In this document: piece by piece, positions 36,930 through 47,300 of the stretch | Layout: each line of letters starts with the position of its first letter | Numbering within the stretch: position 1 is the stretch's first letter | Origin: Saprospiraceae bacterium | GTDB taxonomy: Bacteria > Bacteroidota > Bacteroidia > Chitinophagales > Saprospiraceae | Direction of reading: 5' to 3' | DNA: 64,000 nucleotides | Assembly: GCA_958295895.1 (NCBI GenBank) | Contig: CATQHI010000019.1 | Coordinates: 1-64,000, forward strand | Program-made: the position numbers and the translations under genes | The notes under the pieces: model-generated | Database searches by the model: none | Seen by the model: the letters and a program-made list of their open reading frames with translations, nothing else | What the model was told of the DNA's origin: nothing

Positions 36930-37847
36930 TTAGCGCTGGGTATAGTCCTCGCGGTTGATGTTGAGCTTTTTCATGCGGGCGAAGAGTGTCTTGCCGTTGA
37001 TGTGGAGCAGTTTTCCGGCTCCATTTGGTCCGGTCACCCGGCCGTTGGTGTAGCGCAGGGCCTTGATGATGTGGCGGCGCTGGTTTTCCTCCAGGCTTAC
37101 GAGGCGCTCCTTGCTTTCCTCGTCGATGATTTCGTAGTGGCCCGTCATACCGGTGACCTTACCTTCTTCCAGCACCGACCAGATGATCACCCGCACGATG
37201 GCCTGGCGGTCGGCGGCTACCCGCATGACGAACTGCTCGTCCATGCGGTGGAATCCGCTGATGAAGTGGATCATCTCGGCATTCCAGCGGGACACATCCT
37301 CGCGGCTTAGCCGGTCGACGATCAGGGAGGGCTTGAGGGCTTCGGGGTTATCCGTGCCCATGATGGCCAGTAGGTTATCGCTTACCAGGATGCTCTGATT
37401 GCTGAGGTTGAAATCGAAGCTGCCGGTGCGTTTGGAGATACTGATGGATTCGAGCATCCGCTTGTAGCGCACACTGTTCTGGGCGTCCTTTACCAGACTA
37501 CAGATGAGCTGCTCGCTGGTCTCGTCGATGATGTGGGGTACGCTGGTGATGACCACCGGGTAGCGCCTTCCCGCACAGTTTTGGTGGTAGGTGTACATCT
37601 GGTCGCTACCGTTGGCGATGGTGCGCTGGCAGTGGCGGTTCCAGCTATCTTCGGAGTAGGTGGGGGAGTAATCGGCGATGCACTTACTCATCATGTCGGT
37701 GAAGGAGTACCCCAGTTTGTCGCAGGCCGAGGTGTTGGCGTAGCGCAGATAGCCCGCAAGATTGGCACACAGCAAATTTTCGGAGTCGTCTACGCTAACC
37801 ACCTTGTTTGCGAGGGCCAGAATTTGTGGCGGGGTAAGGGGTTGCAT
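36930..37847 (-). CDS. PAS-domain regulator with Fis-type HTH and no AAA+ domain
   Basis: 305 residues: a PAS domain (about 15-130: SVDDSENLLCANLAGYLRYANTSACDKLGYSF), a second PAS-like part (about 150-260), and a C-terminal HTH_8 domain reading RRHIIKALRYTNGRVTGPNG and LLHINGKTLFARMKKLNI. This HTH is the one normally attached to sigma-54 activators, but no AAA+ module is present, so it may act as a repressor or as a partner. ATG 37847 is preferred to an upstream TTG. Ligand unknown. Confidence 0.8.
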   Translation of the reverse strand: MQPLTPPQILALANKVVSVDDSENLLCANLAGYLRYANTSACDKLGYSFTDMMSKCIADYSPTYSEDSWNRHCQRTIANGSDQMYTYHQNCAGRRYPVVITSVPHIIDETSEQLICSLVKDAQNSVRYKRMLESISISKRTGSFDFNLSNQSILVSDNLLAIMGTDNPEALKPSLIVDRLSREDVSRWNAEMIHFISGFHRMDEQFVMRVAADRQAIVRVIIWSVLEEGKVTGMTGHYEIIDEESKERLVSLEENQRRHIIKALRYTNGRVTGPNGAGKLLHINGKTLFARMKKLNINREDYTQR

Positions 37848-37988
37848 AAAAATTGTACTTAAGTTAGCCAACCGGTAGCCAAGCTACGTGGATCGGCCAA
37901 TCCGGATTAACTCCGGAAGGTAGTAAAATTGGAACCATATCGCCGAGGCAGATGTTTGGACAAATACCGGCGGGTCTTGGCGGCAAAT

Positions 37989-38006
37989 GTATGTGTTTGT
38001 ACATAC
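37989..38006. promoter_or_regulatory. Inverted repeat GTATGT-N6-ACATAC before the DUF4175 gene
   Basis: Two 6-bp half-sites about 90 bp before the ATG. Could be an operator, for example for the adjacent PAS-HTH regulator; this is only a suggestion. Confidence 0.25.
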
Positions 38007-38093
38007 CAAGGATCCGCGGCGCGGTCAATACATTTTCCCTACTCTGCGTTGTATTACTTCCGTGTCCACTTCGGATTGCGTAATTTGTTCGCT

Positions 38094-41000
38094 ATGGCAT
38101 CTTCCCACCGCAGCTACGAGCTGCTTATATCTAAGCTGGACGAGTTCATCCGTAAGTACTACATCAACAGTGCTATTCGGGGCTTGCTGTATAGTATGGG
38201 CCTCGTGCTCGTACTTTTCCTGGCGGTCAGTCTGCTGGAGGCCCAGTTTTATTTTTCTCCCCTTACCCGCAAGGTACTTTGGTATAGCTTTCTGGCCATC
38301 AGTATCGGAGCGGTTGCCGGCTGGGTCGTACTACCCCTGGCACGTTACTTCCGGCTGGGGGCCACTATCAGCCACGAGCGGGCCGCCGAGATCATCGGCG
38401 ATCATTTTAGTAACGTAAAAGACAAACTCCTCAATGTGCTGCAGTTGCGGCGGCAGGCGGGTACCGTGGGCGATAATGGCCTGCTGTTGGCCTCCATCGA
38501 CCAGAAATCAGCCGAGATTAGCCCCGTGCCCTTTCGCTCTGCCATCGACCTACGCAACAACCGGAGCCACCTGGTCAGGTACGCCCTACCACCCCTGGCG
38601 CTTCTCATCGTACTGCTTCTGGCCGCCCCTAGTCTGATCACCGACAGCACCAGCCGCCTGATCCGCAATTCCGAGGCCTTCAGCCGCCCCGCCCCCTTCA
38701 CCTTTACGGTTCCCGACCAGCTGGAGGTCGTACAGTACGGCACCTACCTACTCACCACTCAGGTGACGGGCGACGTGTTACCCGCCGAGGCCTACATCGA
38801 GGTAGACGGCTACCGCTACCGCCTCGAGCGGCAAAATGCCAATACGTTTACCTACGCCTTCCACAACGTCCAGGAGTCTACCGCCTTCCGACTTACCACC
38901 GAGGAGGTCACTAGCGCCGACTATACGCTCGATGTACTTCCTAAACCCACTATCGCCGGCTTTACCGTAGCGGCTGACTACCCCGACTACCTGGGACGTA
39001 CGGACGAGGAGCTGACCAACATCGGTGACCTGACCGTACCCGTGGGTACCCGCCTACGCTGGTCCTTCGATACGGAGCATACCGCCGCCGTCGACCTGCG
39101 CTTCGCCAGTGCCGATACGCTGAGTCAGTTGCGGCGCGACGGCAGCGACCTCTATAGCTTTGACCATCGCGCGCTGCGCAATGATCGTTACACCCTCTAC
39201 ATTGGTAACGACCGCCTGCCGCTGGCCGACTCGGTGAGCTACGCGCTGTCGGTCATCCCCGATCAGTTTCCGCAGATCAGCGTGGAGAGCTTTCAGGACA
39301 GTACGGACGAAAAACTGCTGTTCTTCGTCGGCGAGGCCTCCGATGACTACGGCATCCGGAAGCTTGACTTCGTCTACCGCCTCCAGCGTGGCGGCGCCGA
39401 CGCCGAGGAGGTACGCATCCCGGTCACGGGCCGCAGCGGCAAACAGGCGCGCTACGATTATGTCCTCGATCTGCGTAGCGACCTCGACCTGGCACCCGGC
39501 GACGAGCTGACCTATTACTTCGAGGTCTTCGACAACGACGGCGTCAACGGCAGCAAGCGCGCCAAAACATCCGTCATGGCCTACCGCATGCCCACCGAGG
39601 AGGAGATGGACCGCCAGGCCGAGCAAAACGACAGCAAGGTGAAGGACCAGCTCAGGGAGGCCCTCGATGCTACCCGCGAGCTCCAGGAAGACACCAAGGA
39701 CCTGCGTGAAAAAATGCTACAGGAAAAGGAGGTAGACTGGAAACTCAAAAAAGAGGTCGAAAAGCTCGCCGAGCGCCAGCAGAACATTCAGGAACAAATC
39801 GAGGAGGCCCAGCAAGCCTTCGAGGAGAATCTCGAGCAGCAGCCCCAGGAAAACGAGCAGGTGCAGGAAAAGGAGCAGAAACTCCAGGAGATGTTCGAAA
39901 AGGCCGTCAACGAGGAGATGCAGGAGCTAATGGAGGAAATCCAGAAGCTGATGGAGGAACTCAATAAAGACCAGACCCTCGAGAAAATGGAAGACATGGA
40001 GCTCTCCGACGAGGAGGCCGAGGCCGAGCTCGAACGCATGCTCGAGCTCTTCAAGCAGCTGGAGGTAGAAAAAGAGATGCAGGACGCCATCGAAAAGATG
40101 GACGAGCTCGCCGAGCAGCAGCAACAACTCTCCGAAGAAACCGAGCAGGAAGAAAAGTCCAATGAGGAACTCCAGCAGGACCAAGAAAAGCTCCAGGAAG
40201 AATTTCAGGACCTAAAGGAAAAGCTCGAGCAGGCCGAGCAGAAGAACGAGGCCCTCGACCAACCCATGCCCCTCGACACCAAGCCCGAAGAACAGGAGCA
40301 GGTGGAGCAGGATATGCAGGAGGCCCAGCAGCAACTCCAGGAGCAAAAACCCCAGGACGCCGCAAAAAAGCAGCAGGAGGCCGGCCAGAAAATGAAAAAG
40401 ATGGCTCAGCAGATGCAGCAGGACATGCAGAGCATGCAGCAGGAGCAGAATCAGGAAGACATGGCCGCCATCCGCCAGCTCCTCGAGAACATCGTCGATC
40501 TGAGCTTCGACCAGGAGGAAAATATGGACCAGCTCAATCAGACTACCATCAATACGCCCCGCTACGTGGAGCTCGTACAGCAGCAGTTCCAGATCAACGG
40601 CGACTTCGAACTCGTGCGCGACTCCCTACAGGCCCTAGCTAAGCGCAATTTTCAGATTGAAAGTTTCGTCACCGAAAAGGTCACCGAGATCCGCGGCAAT
40701 CTCTCCGAGACCGTCTCCGAGCTCGAAGAGCGCCACACCCCCCAGGCCGCCAACCTACAGCAGCGCACCATGACGGGACTGAACGACCTAGCTCTCATGC
40801 TCAGCGAAAGCATGGAGCAGATGCAGCAGCAGATGGCCGGACAGATGCAGGGCCAGCAGCAGTGCCAGGCCCCCAAAAACCAGGGGCAGGGCAAGCAGGG
40901 CGGTAAGCCCAGCGATAATCCCGGTAGTGACGGCAAGCCCGGCAGTCAGGAGCAGGAGGGTATCGGTGAGGACATGGAGGGCCTCAAGGAAGGACTCAAA

Positions 41001-41459
41001 AAAGGAGAAGGGGGTGCCGGCGGCGGCGGTAGCGCGGAGGAGTTCGCCAAGATGGCCGCCCGCCAGGCTGCCCTACGCCGCGCCCTGGAGGAAAAGCAGC
41101 AGGAACGCCAGCAAAATGGAGAGGGCAAGGATGGCCTCCTGGAGCAGCTCATCGATGAGATGAACGCCGCCGAGGAGGACCTAGTCAACAAGCGGCTCAC
41201 CGAGGAAACCCTGCTTCGACAGCAAGATATCCTCACCAAGATGCTCGAGCACGAGCGCGCCGAGCGCGAACAAAAGATGGACGAGCAGCGTAAGTCGGAA
41301 ACCGCCGAGCAGCAGCGCCGCGAGCTTCCCCCTAACCTGGAGGAGTACATCAAGCAGCGCCGCGCCGAGGTAGAGCGCTTCCAGCGCGTGACTCCCCAGT
41401 TGCGCCCCTACTACCGCACGCTGGTCGATGAGTACTTCCGGGCGCTGGGCAGTAAGTGA
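38094..41459 (+). CDS. DUF4175 family giant coiled-coil membrane protein
   Basis: 1121 residues. N-terminal helices (about 30-50, 62-85 and 165-182), then a region of beta-rich repeats and, from about residue 500 to 790, an extremely Gln/Glu-rich coiled coil. A Gln/Met-rich part and a Gly/Lys/Asn-rich linker (about 925-985) precede a helical C-terminus that ends near RPYYRTLVDEYFRALGSK. DUF4175 proteins are common in Bacteroidota; function unknown. I chose ATG 38094 (MASSHRSYELLISKLDEF); the frame is open further upstream but lacks a conserved start there. Confidence 0.85.
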   Translation: MASSHRSYELLISKLDEFIRKYYINSAIRGLLYSMGLVLVLFLAVSLLEAQFYFSPLTRKVLWYSFLAISIGAVAGWVVLPLARYFRLGATISHERAAEIIGDHFSNVKDKLLNVLQLRRQAGTVGDNGLLLASIDQKSAEISPVPFRSAIDLRNNRSHLVRYALPPLALLIVLLLAAPSLITDSTSRLIRNSEAFSRPAPFTFTVPDQLEVVQYGTYLLTTQVTGDVLPAEAYIEVDGYRYRLERQNANTFTYAFHNVQESTAFRLTTEEVTSADYTLDVLPKPTIAGFTVAADYPDYLGRTDEELTNIGDLTVPVGTRLRWSFDTEHTAAVDLRFASADTLSQLRRDGSDLYSFDHRALRNDRYTLYIGNDRLPLADSVSYALSVIPDQFPQISVESFQDSTDEKLLFFVGEASDDYGIRKLDFVYRLQRGGADAEEVRIPVTGRSGKQARYDYVLDLRSDLDLAPGDELTYYFEVFDNDGVNGSKRAKTSVMAYRMPTEEEMDRQAEQNDSKVKDQLREALDATRELQEDTKDLREKMLQEKEVDWKLKKEVEKLAERQQNIQEQIEEAQQAFEENLEQQPQENEQVQEKEQKLQEMFEKAVNEEMQELMEEIQKLMEELNKDQTLEKMEDMELSDEEAEAELERMLELFKQLEVEKEMQDAIEKMDELAEQQQQLSEETEQEEKSNEELQQDQEKLQEEFQDLKEKLEQAEQKNEALDQPMPLDTKPEEQEQVEQDMQEAQQQLQEQKPQDAAKKQQEAGQKMKKMAQQMQQDMQSMQQEQNQEDMAAIRQLLENIVDLSFDQEENMDQLNQTTINTPRYVELVQQQFQINGDFELVRDSLQALAKRNFQIESFVTEKVTEIRGNLSETVSELEERHTPQAANLQQRTMTGLNDLALMLSESMEQMQQQMAGQMQGQQQCQAPKNQGQGKQGGKPSDNPGSDGKPGSQEQEGIGEDMEGLKEGLKKGEGGAGGGGSAEEFAKMAARQAALRRALEEKQQERQQNGEGKDGLLEQLIDEMNAAEEDLVNKRLTEETLLRQQDILTKMLEHERAEREQKMDEQRKSETAEQQRRELPPNLEEYIKQRRAEVERFQRVTPQLRPYYRTLVDEYFRALGSK

Positions 41460-41541
41460 TTTATGGATTTGAACCCAAAGGCGGTGACGAACTGTTCTAT
41501 TCGAGTCTCTACGCAAACGTTACGCTTTTAACACAACCTTA

Positions 41542-41928
41542 ATGCTCACACTCGCCTCGGATCCCCATAATATCGTACAGGTCGAGCAGCTGGTCGAGCA
41601 ACTCGCCAGCCGCTACCACCTCAATCAGGAGACGCACGACAGCGTGCTCATCAGTCTCACCGAAGCTGTCAGCAACGCCATCATCCACGGTAATAAACAG
41701 GACCGTTCCAAAACCGTCTGCATCCGTTACGCTCAGATTACCGACGGTCTGGCCATCCGGGTCTCCGATCAGGGCCATGGCTTCAATTTCGACAGCCTCC
41801 CCGATCCTACCAGCCCCGAGCGGATCTGCGAATGCGGCGGCCGCGGCGTCTTCCTCATGCACCAGCTCTGCGATGGTATGCGCTACACCAACGGAGGGTC
41901 TACCGTAGAAATGCAGTTTCGTCTCTGA
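41542..41928 (+). CDS. Anti-sigma-type ATP-binding protein (HATPase, RsbW-like)
   Basis: 128 residues with a single HATPase_c fold of the serine-kinase anti-sigma type: LTEAVSNAIIHGNK (N-box), VSDQGHGFNF (G1), and GGRGVFLMHQLCD (G2). Such proteins bind sigma factors or STAS-domain anti-anti-sigma partners; no such partner is adjacent. Encoded between DUF4175 and YbeY, probably in one operon with the latter. Confidence 0.88.
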   Translation: MLTLASDPHNIVQVEQLVEQLASRYHLNQETHDSVLISLTEAVSNAIIHGNKQDRSKTVCIRYAQITDGLAIRVSDQGHGFNFDSLPDPTSPERICECGGRGVFLMHQLCDGMRYTNGGSTVEMQFRL

Positions 41929-41942
41929 GCCCTACCTCCAGT

Positions 41943-42389
41943 ATCGCGTACCACCTGGAGGGGGGGAACCTTCCTACCGCACCGGAGGCGTCACTTACGG
42001 ACTGGATCACGCACGTCATTACGCTCCACGGCGGACAGCTCGGTGAGCTGAACTACATCTTTTGTTCCGACGAATACCTCCACGCGATCAACCTGGAGTA
42101 CCTCCAGCACGATACCCTCACCGATATCGTGACGTTTCCCTATGCAGAGTTCCCCCTCGTATCCGGCGACCTGTTCATTTCTACCGAGCGTGTGGCCGAC
42201 AACGCGACGGAGGTTGGGGAAGCCTATACCGACGAACTTCACCGCGTTATGATCCACGGCGTCCTCCACCTACTGGGGCAGGGGGATAAATCGGCAGCGG
42301 ATGCAGCGGCTATGCGTCAGGCCGAGCAGTGGGCACTTTCCCTCCGTACAACGGTGCTAAAAGAGGGCGCGTCCGCAGGTGCAGCCTAA
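41943..42389 (+). CDS. ybeY: Endoribonuclease YbeY
   Basis: 148 residues. Ribosome quality-control/16S rRNA-maturation RNase. The metal site reads MIHGVLHLLGQGDKS: the first two His are present and the third is replaced by Asp/Lys as in other Bacteroidota. ELNYIFCSDEYLHAINLEYLQHDTLTDIVTFPY is the conserved core (positions about 37-70). No ATG, GTG or TTG is available near the homologous start; ATC at 41943 gives MAYHLEGGNLP, starting 14 nt after the upstream stop. The C-terminus ends GASAGAA, encoded by a repeat copy. Confidence 0.85.
   Translation: MAYHLEGGNLPTAPEASLTDWITHVITLHGGQLGELNYIFCSDEYLHAINLEYLQHDTLTDIVTFPYAEFPLVSGDLFISTERVADNATEVGEAYTDELHRVMIHGVLHLLGQGDKSAADAAAMRQAEQWALSLRTTVLKEGASAGAA
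42366..42385 (+). repeat. Dispersed GC-rich repeat at the 3' end of ybeY
   Basis: GGCGCGTCCGCAGGTGCAGC, two mismatches in the left half; last residues of YbeY. Confidence 0.65.
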
Positions 42390-42401
42390 GGCGTAAATGC
42401 G

Positions 42402-42409
42402 CATCTTTA
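42402..42409 (+). promoter_or_regulatory. -7-like box (CATCTTTA) ahead of thrA
   Basis: Followed by CCCC and ATG 42414; same spacing as the leaderless-type boxes elsewhere. Confidence 0.3.
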
Positions 42410-42413
42410 CCCC

Positions 42414-44871
42414 ATGAAAGTGCTTAAATTTGGGGGGTCATCGGTGGGGCATCCCGACCGAATCCGGGGCATTGTAGATATTCTCAAGCGTTATTACGCC
42501 GCCGGCGATCACTTCACCGTAGTATTTTCAGCCTTTGGGGGAGTAACCGACCAGCTCATCGAGATGAGCCAGCTTGCCGCCCAGGGCAATGACCGCTACG
42601 GGCAGCTATTCGAGGAGTTTTCGGACCGGCACCAATCGGCCATCACTGCCCTTCTCGACGGCACCGGTGGCTATACCGAGACAAGCCAGCAACTGCGTCG
42701 CTCGCACGAGGTACTAAAGAATCTACTGTACGGCATTTTTCTGGTCCGGGAGGCCTCGCCGCGTACGATGGATTATGTGCTGAGCTTTGGCGAGCGCTCC
42801 TCCGCCTACATCATCTCCCAGGCCCTGCAGCAGGCCGGTATACCGACCGAGTTTCTCGATGCCCGCCGGGTCGTAAAGACCGACAAGACCTTCGGTAACG
42901 CCAAGGTAAACTTCGAGAAGACCTACCAAAAAATCCAGGAACACTTCACGCAACACCCTAAGGTTCAGGTAGTTACCGGCTTTATTGCCTCCGCTAAGGG
43001 GGGGCTTACGACTACCCTGGGGCGGGGCGGATCGGACTATACGGCTTCCCTGCTAGCCGCCGGTCTGGACGCTACGGCCATCGAGATCTGGACCGACGTG
43101 AACGGGGTACTCACCGCCGATCCCCGACGGGTGAAGAAGGCCTTTACCATTCCCACCATGACCTACGCCGAGGCTATGGAGATGTCGCACTTTGGGGCGA
43201 AGGTGATCTATCCCCCTACGCTGATGCCGGCCCTGCAGCGCCGTATTCCGCTGTACATTAAAAATACATTCGCTCCGGAATTTGGGGGGTACCAGGGTCA
43301 GTGAGGAAGGCAACCCCGGGGGAGCGGCGGTACGGGGTATTAGCTCGATTAACAACGTCGCATTATGCACGGTATCCGGTACCGGTATGTTCGGGGTACC
43401 CGGTATTGCGGCGCGTATTTTCGGAGCATTAGCCGCAGGGGGAATAAATATCATACTGATTACCCAGGGGTCGAGCGAGCACGCCATCAGTTTTGCCGTC
43501 CAGCCCGCCGCCGCCGAGGAAGCCAAACGTGCGGTAGAGGATGCTTTTGCCCTCGAGATCGAGCGTGGGGTAGTGAACGCGGTGAAGGTGGAGCGGGAGC
43601 TCAGTGTGGTGGCGATCATCGGGGAAAATATGCGCTACCAACCGGGTATCTCCGGTCGCTTGTTTCGGGCGCTTGGTCAGAACGGCATCAACGCCATTGC
43701 TATCGCACAGGGCTCCAGTGAGCTCAATGTGTCGGTGGTCATCGCCAAGGAAGACGAGACGAAGGCGCTGAACGCACTACACGAGTCCTTTTTCCTATCC
43801 GACCACAAGACCCTGCACCTTTTCGTCGTTGGCGTTGGCCTGATCGGTGGCACCCTGATCGAGCAGATTCGTAAGCAGAACGACTACCTGCGTGAACGTA
43901 GGGGCATGGAGGTAAAGGTCGTTGGGCTAGCAAATTCAAAAAGGATGCTGTTCGACGGCGAGGGCATTGAGCTGACGGACTGGAAAGAGTCGCTGCACGC
44001 CGCAGAGACGCTCGTTGACCTGGCGGTATTCGTAGGGCGTATGCGGGATATGAACTTAAGCAACAGCATCTTTGTCGACAACACGGCCGATAGCGAAATT
44101 GCGGGCTACTACGAGACTATACTCGACGAAAGTATCAGTATCTCCACGCCCAATAAAATTGCTACTTCTTCGAGTTACCTACAGTACCAGCGGCTGAAGC
44201 ACATTGCCGATAAACGCGGGGTACAGTTTCGCTACGAGACGAACGTGGGGGCGGGTCTGCCGGTCATCTCCACTCTGCGGGACCTGATCGACAGTGGAGA
44301 CCGGATTGCTAAAATCGAGGGGGTACTCAGTGGATCGCTCAGTTATATCTTTAATACCTTCGACGGCAATCGTCCCTTTGCCACGGTAGTAGCGGAGGCA
44401 AAGGACAAAGGTTTTACCGAGCCAGATCCCCGCATCGACCTTTCGGGAAAGGATGTAGCCCGCAAGATCCTTATCCTTGCCCGGGAGATCGGTGTGGCAC
44501 TAGACGCCGAGCAGGTAAGGATTGACGGCTTCCTCCCCGAGGGGGCCATGGAAGCCGGGTCGGTGGAGGATTTCCTGCGGGTGCTCGAACACAACGAAGA
44601 TTACTTTACTCAGTTGCAACGTCGCGCGGCGCAGGACGGCCGGGTACTCCGTATGGTAGCTACGCTCGAGGGGGAGCGCGCTACGATCGGTGTACAAGCC
44701 ATCGGACCGGATAATCCATTCTATACACTCAGTGGTAGCGACAACATGATTGTCTTTACGACCGATCGGTACCGCACCCGCCCCCTGGTGGTGCGGGGCC
44801 CGGGGGCGGGGGCGGAGGTGACCGCAGCGGGGGTCTTCGCCGAAATCATTCAAATCGGAAACCTCAGCTGA
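42414..44871 (+). CDS. thrA: Bifunctional aspartokinase / homoserine dehydrogenase (apparent frameshift)
   Basis: First and third steps from aspartate to threonine/homoserine. Kinase N-terminus MKVLKFGGSSVG and GRGGSDYTA; two ACT repeats in the middle; homoserine dehydrogenase with VGVGLIGGTLIEQI (NAD-binding) and GSLSYIFN. The frame breaks at FAPEFGG, in a G6 run at 43284-43289; with one G removed the protein reads APEFGGTRVSEEGNPGGAAV and is 818 residues long, normal for ThrA. Stop and thrB start overlap (TGATG). Feedback control by threonine is expected from the family. Confidence 0.92.
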
Positions 44872-45821
44872 TGCAGGAAGTACGCGTATTTGCTCCGGCC
44901 ACCGTTGCTAACGTCGCCGTGGGCTTCGATATCCTTGGCTTCGCCATTCAGCGGCCGGGAGATGAGATCGTGGCCCGCCGAAGTACCGCCTTTGCGGGAG
45001 TTCGTATTACGGCTATTACGGGGACGGGTACAAAAAGCCTACCCACCGAGGTGGAGCATAACACGGCGGGTATGGCGGTGCTGCGTTTACTCGAGCACCT
45101 GGGACTACAGCACGAGGTAGGTATCGAGCTTGAGATACACAAGAAAATGCCCTTCGGCTCCGGGCTGGGCTCCTCGGCGGCCAGTGCAGCGGGTGCTACG
45201 GTAGCGGTCAACGTCTTACTGGGGGAGCCCCTCACTCGGGAATCGCTGCTCTACTTTACCGTGCTGGGAGAAGAGGTAGCGGATGGAAGCTTTCACGCGG
45301 ATAACGTGGCACCCTGTCTGGTAGGCGGTATTACGCTGATTCGCTCAAATGAGTCGTTGGACATTCACCACCTGCCCGTCCCACCTAGTTTACACGTTGC
45401 CGTAGTCCACCCCGAAATCGAAATCCTTACCCGGGACGCCCGTGCCGTGCTCAGTGATTCGGTGTCCCTAAAGACGGCGATTCGACAATTGGGGAGTCTG
45501 GCCAGTTTCATCACCGCCCTCTATACGAACGATCTTCCGCTACTAAGCCGGTCCTTACAGGATCATATCATCGAACCGCAGCGGAAGACGCTCATTACCG
45601 GATTCGATGCCGTACAGGCCGCCGCCCTGGAACGGGGTGCATTGGGCTGCAGCATTAGTGGTGCCGGACCGAGTATGTTTGCCCTATGCGATAGCGGCTA
45701 CCTTGCACAGGCAGTGGGGCAGGCCATGCAAGCTGCTTTTCAGCAGGAGGGAGTCGATAGTCAGCTTTACGTCTCGCCCATCAATCAACGGGGAGTGGAG
45801 GTGTTAAGCACGACCGAGTAG
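44871..45821 (+). CDS. thrB: Homoserine kinase
   Basis: 316 residues, GHMP kinase fold. Phosphorylates homoserine. The ATP-binding loop is PFGSGLGSSAASAAGA; the N-terminal FAPATVANVAVGFDILGFA and C-terminal GCSISGAGPSMFAL are typical. Middle gene of thrA-thrB-thrC, translationally coupled to thrA. Confidence 0.93.
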   Translation: MQEVRVFAPATVANVAVGFDILGFAIQRPGDEIVARRSTAFAGVRITAITGTGTKSLPTEVEHNTAGMAVLRLLEHLGLQHEVGIELEIHKKMPFGSGLGSSAASAAGATVAVNVLLGEPLTRESLLYFTVLGEEVADGSFHADNVAPCLVGGITLIRSNESLDIHHLPVPPSLHVAVVHPEIEILTRDARAVLSDSVSLKTAIRQLGSLASFITALYTNDLPLLSRSLQDHIIEPQRKTLITGFDAVQAAALERGALGCSISGAGPSMFALCDSGYLAQAVGQAMQAAFQQEGVDSQLYVSPINQRGVEVLSTTE

Positions 45822-45862
45822 GGCGGTGTATTGTATACCGGAGGTAACGAGGAACAACGACT

Positions 45863-47200
45863 ATGCAATTCTACAGTACCAACGACGCTACCCACCGCGT
45901 GAGCGCGGAGGAAGCCATCTTCCGGGGCCTACCGGCTGATAGTGGACTCTACATGCCGGCGCGGATCGATCCCCTTCCCGATGCTTTTTTCTCGGAGCTT
46001 CCCCAACTGTCTTTTGCTGAAATTGGTGTGCGTGTCAGTCGGCAACTGCTGGGGAACGAAATCAGTGACGAAGACCTCCGCCAGATCGTTGAGGAGGCCA
46101 TTAACTTTCCTGCCCCCGTGGTAAAGCTCGACGAACAGAAGTACGTCCTGGAGCTCTTTCACGGACCCTCCCTCGCGTTTAAAGACTTCGGAGCCCGGTT
46201 CATGTCGCGGCTAATGGGCTACTACAATCGGGGTAAGGACCAGGAACTCATCATCCTCGTAGCTACCTCCGGAGACACCGGTGGCGCGGTAGCTGCGGGG
46301 TTTTACGATACCCCTGGTATTCAGGTAGTCATCCTTTACCCTAGCGGCAAAGTCAGCGCACTACAGGAAAAACAACTGACTACGCTCGGCAAAAACATCC
46401 ATGCCCTCGAGATCAAAGGCAGCTTCGATGACTGTCAGGCAATTGTGAAGCAGGCGTTTCTTGATATAAGGCTACGGCAGCAACTGCGCCTTAGCTCAGC
46501 CAATAGCATCAACATCTCTCGCCTTATTCCTCAGACTTTCTACTACTTTGAGGCCGTAAAGCAGTTAGGACGTACAGGAGACCCTATCGCCTTTTCTGTA
46601 CCCAGCGGCAATTTCGGTAACCTCACCGCAGGGCTCATTGCGCGCAAGCTTGGCCTGTCCATCCACCACTTCATTGCCGCCACCAACCGCAATGACGTGG
46701 TACCCCGCTTTCTCACTACCGGCCGGTATGAGCGGCGCCCCTCCGTAGTTACCCTATCCAACGCCATGGACGTAGGTGCCCCCAGCAACTTCGCTCGCAT
46801 GGCCAATCTCCACGGGCAACTCGATGGACTCCAGGACATCCACACCGTAACTCATACTAATTTACGTGATACGCTGTCTGGATTTGCCTACGATGACGGC
46901 GTGACCGAAAATGCTATGCGCGAGGTAGAACGACGCTATGGCTATACCCTCGATCCCCATGGAGCGGTAGGCTATCTAGCTCTAAAGGAATGGCAACAGG
47001 ACAATCCCCATACCCGCGGCATTATTCTAGAAACTGCTCACCCCAGTAAATTCAAGCCGGACGTAGAACGAATCCTCGGTCACCCAATAGAAGTACCCCG
47101 CCGCCTTGCCGAACTGGCTGGTAAGAATAAAGTAGCCTACAGCTTTGGAATAGACTATGCCCCCATTAGACAATGGTTACTCAAGGAATTTTTTACGTAA
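45863..47200 (+). CDS. thrC: Threonine synthase
   Basis: 445 residues. PLP enzyme that turns O-phosphohomoserine into threonine. Lysine for PLP in HGPSLAFKDFGARF; phosphate site region LVATSGDTGGAVAAGF; late segment GIILETAHPSKF. Last gene of the operon; followed by the hairpin CCGGACGCAGTCCGG and the parS region. Confidence 0.93.
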   Translation: MQFYSTNDATHRVSAEEAIFRGLPADSGLYMPARIDPLPDAFFSELPQLSFAEIGVRVSRQLLGNEISDEDLRQIVEEAINFPAPVVKLDEQKYVLELFHGPSLAFKDFGARFMSRLMGYYNRGKDQELIILVATSGDTGGAVAAGFYDTPGIQVVILYPSGKVSALQEKQLTTLGKNIHALEIKGSFDDCQAIVKQAFLDIRLRQQLRLSSANSINISRLIPQTFYYFEAVKQLGRTGDPIAFSVPSGNFGNLTAGLIARKLGLSIHHFIAATNRNDVVPRFLTTGRYERRPSVVTLSNAMDVGAPSNFARMANLHGQLDGLQDIHTVTHTNLRDTLSGFAYDDGVTENAMREVERRYGYTLDPHGAVGYLALKEWQQDNPHTRGIILETAHPSKFKPDVERILGHPIEVPRRLAELAGKNKVAYSFGIDYAPIRQWLLKEFFT

Positions 47201-47227
47201 CCGTGTAGCTGTTTCCCCCCCTGACTC

Positions 47228-47242
47228 CGGACGCAGTCCGGG
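47228..47242 (+). terminator. Hairpin after thrC
   Basis: CCGGACGCAGTCCGG forms a perfect 6-bp stem with a GCA loop, 28 nt after the thrC stop. No T-run follows, so it may only stabilise the 3' end. Confidence 0.4.
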
Positions 47243-47264
47243 GGTCTAAACTCTCTAACCTCAC

Positions 47265-47278
47265 GTTCCACGTGGAAC
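47265..47278. promoter_or_regulatory. parS-like ParB-binding site 1
   Basis: Perfect palindrome GTTCCACGTGGAAC, the core of Pseudomonas-type parS (TGTTCCACGTGGAACA). The outer pair is C and A, so 14 bp are symmetric. Confidence 0.85.
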
Positions 47279-47300
47279 ATCGTAACTGGACGCAAGATAG

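Noticed and set aside
38850..41000. Repetitive Gln/Glu codons as a DNA repeat
   Set aside because: The repetition follows from protein composition (coiled coil); codons vary.
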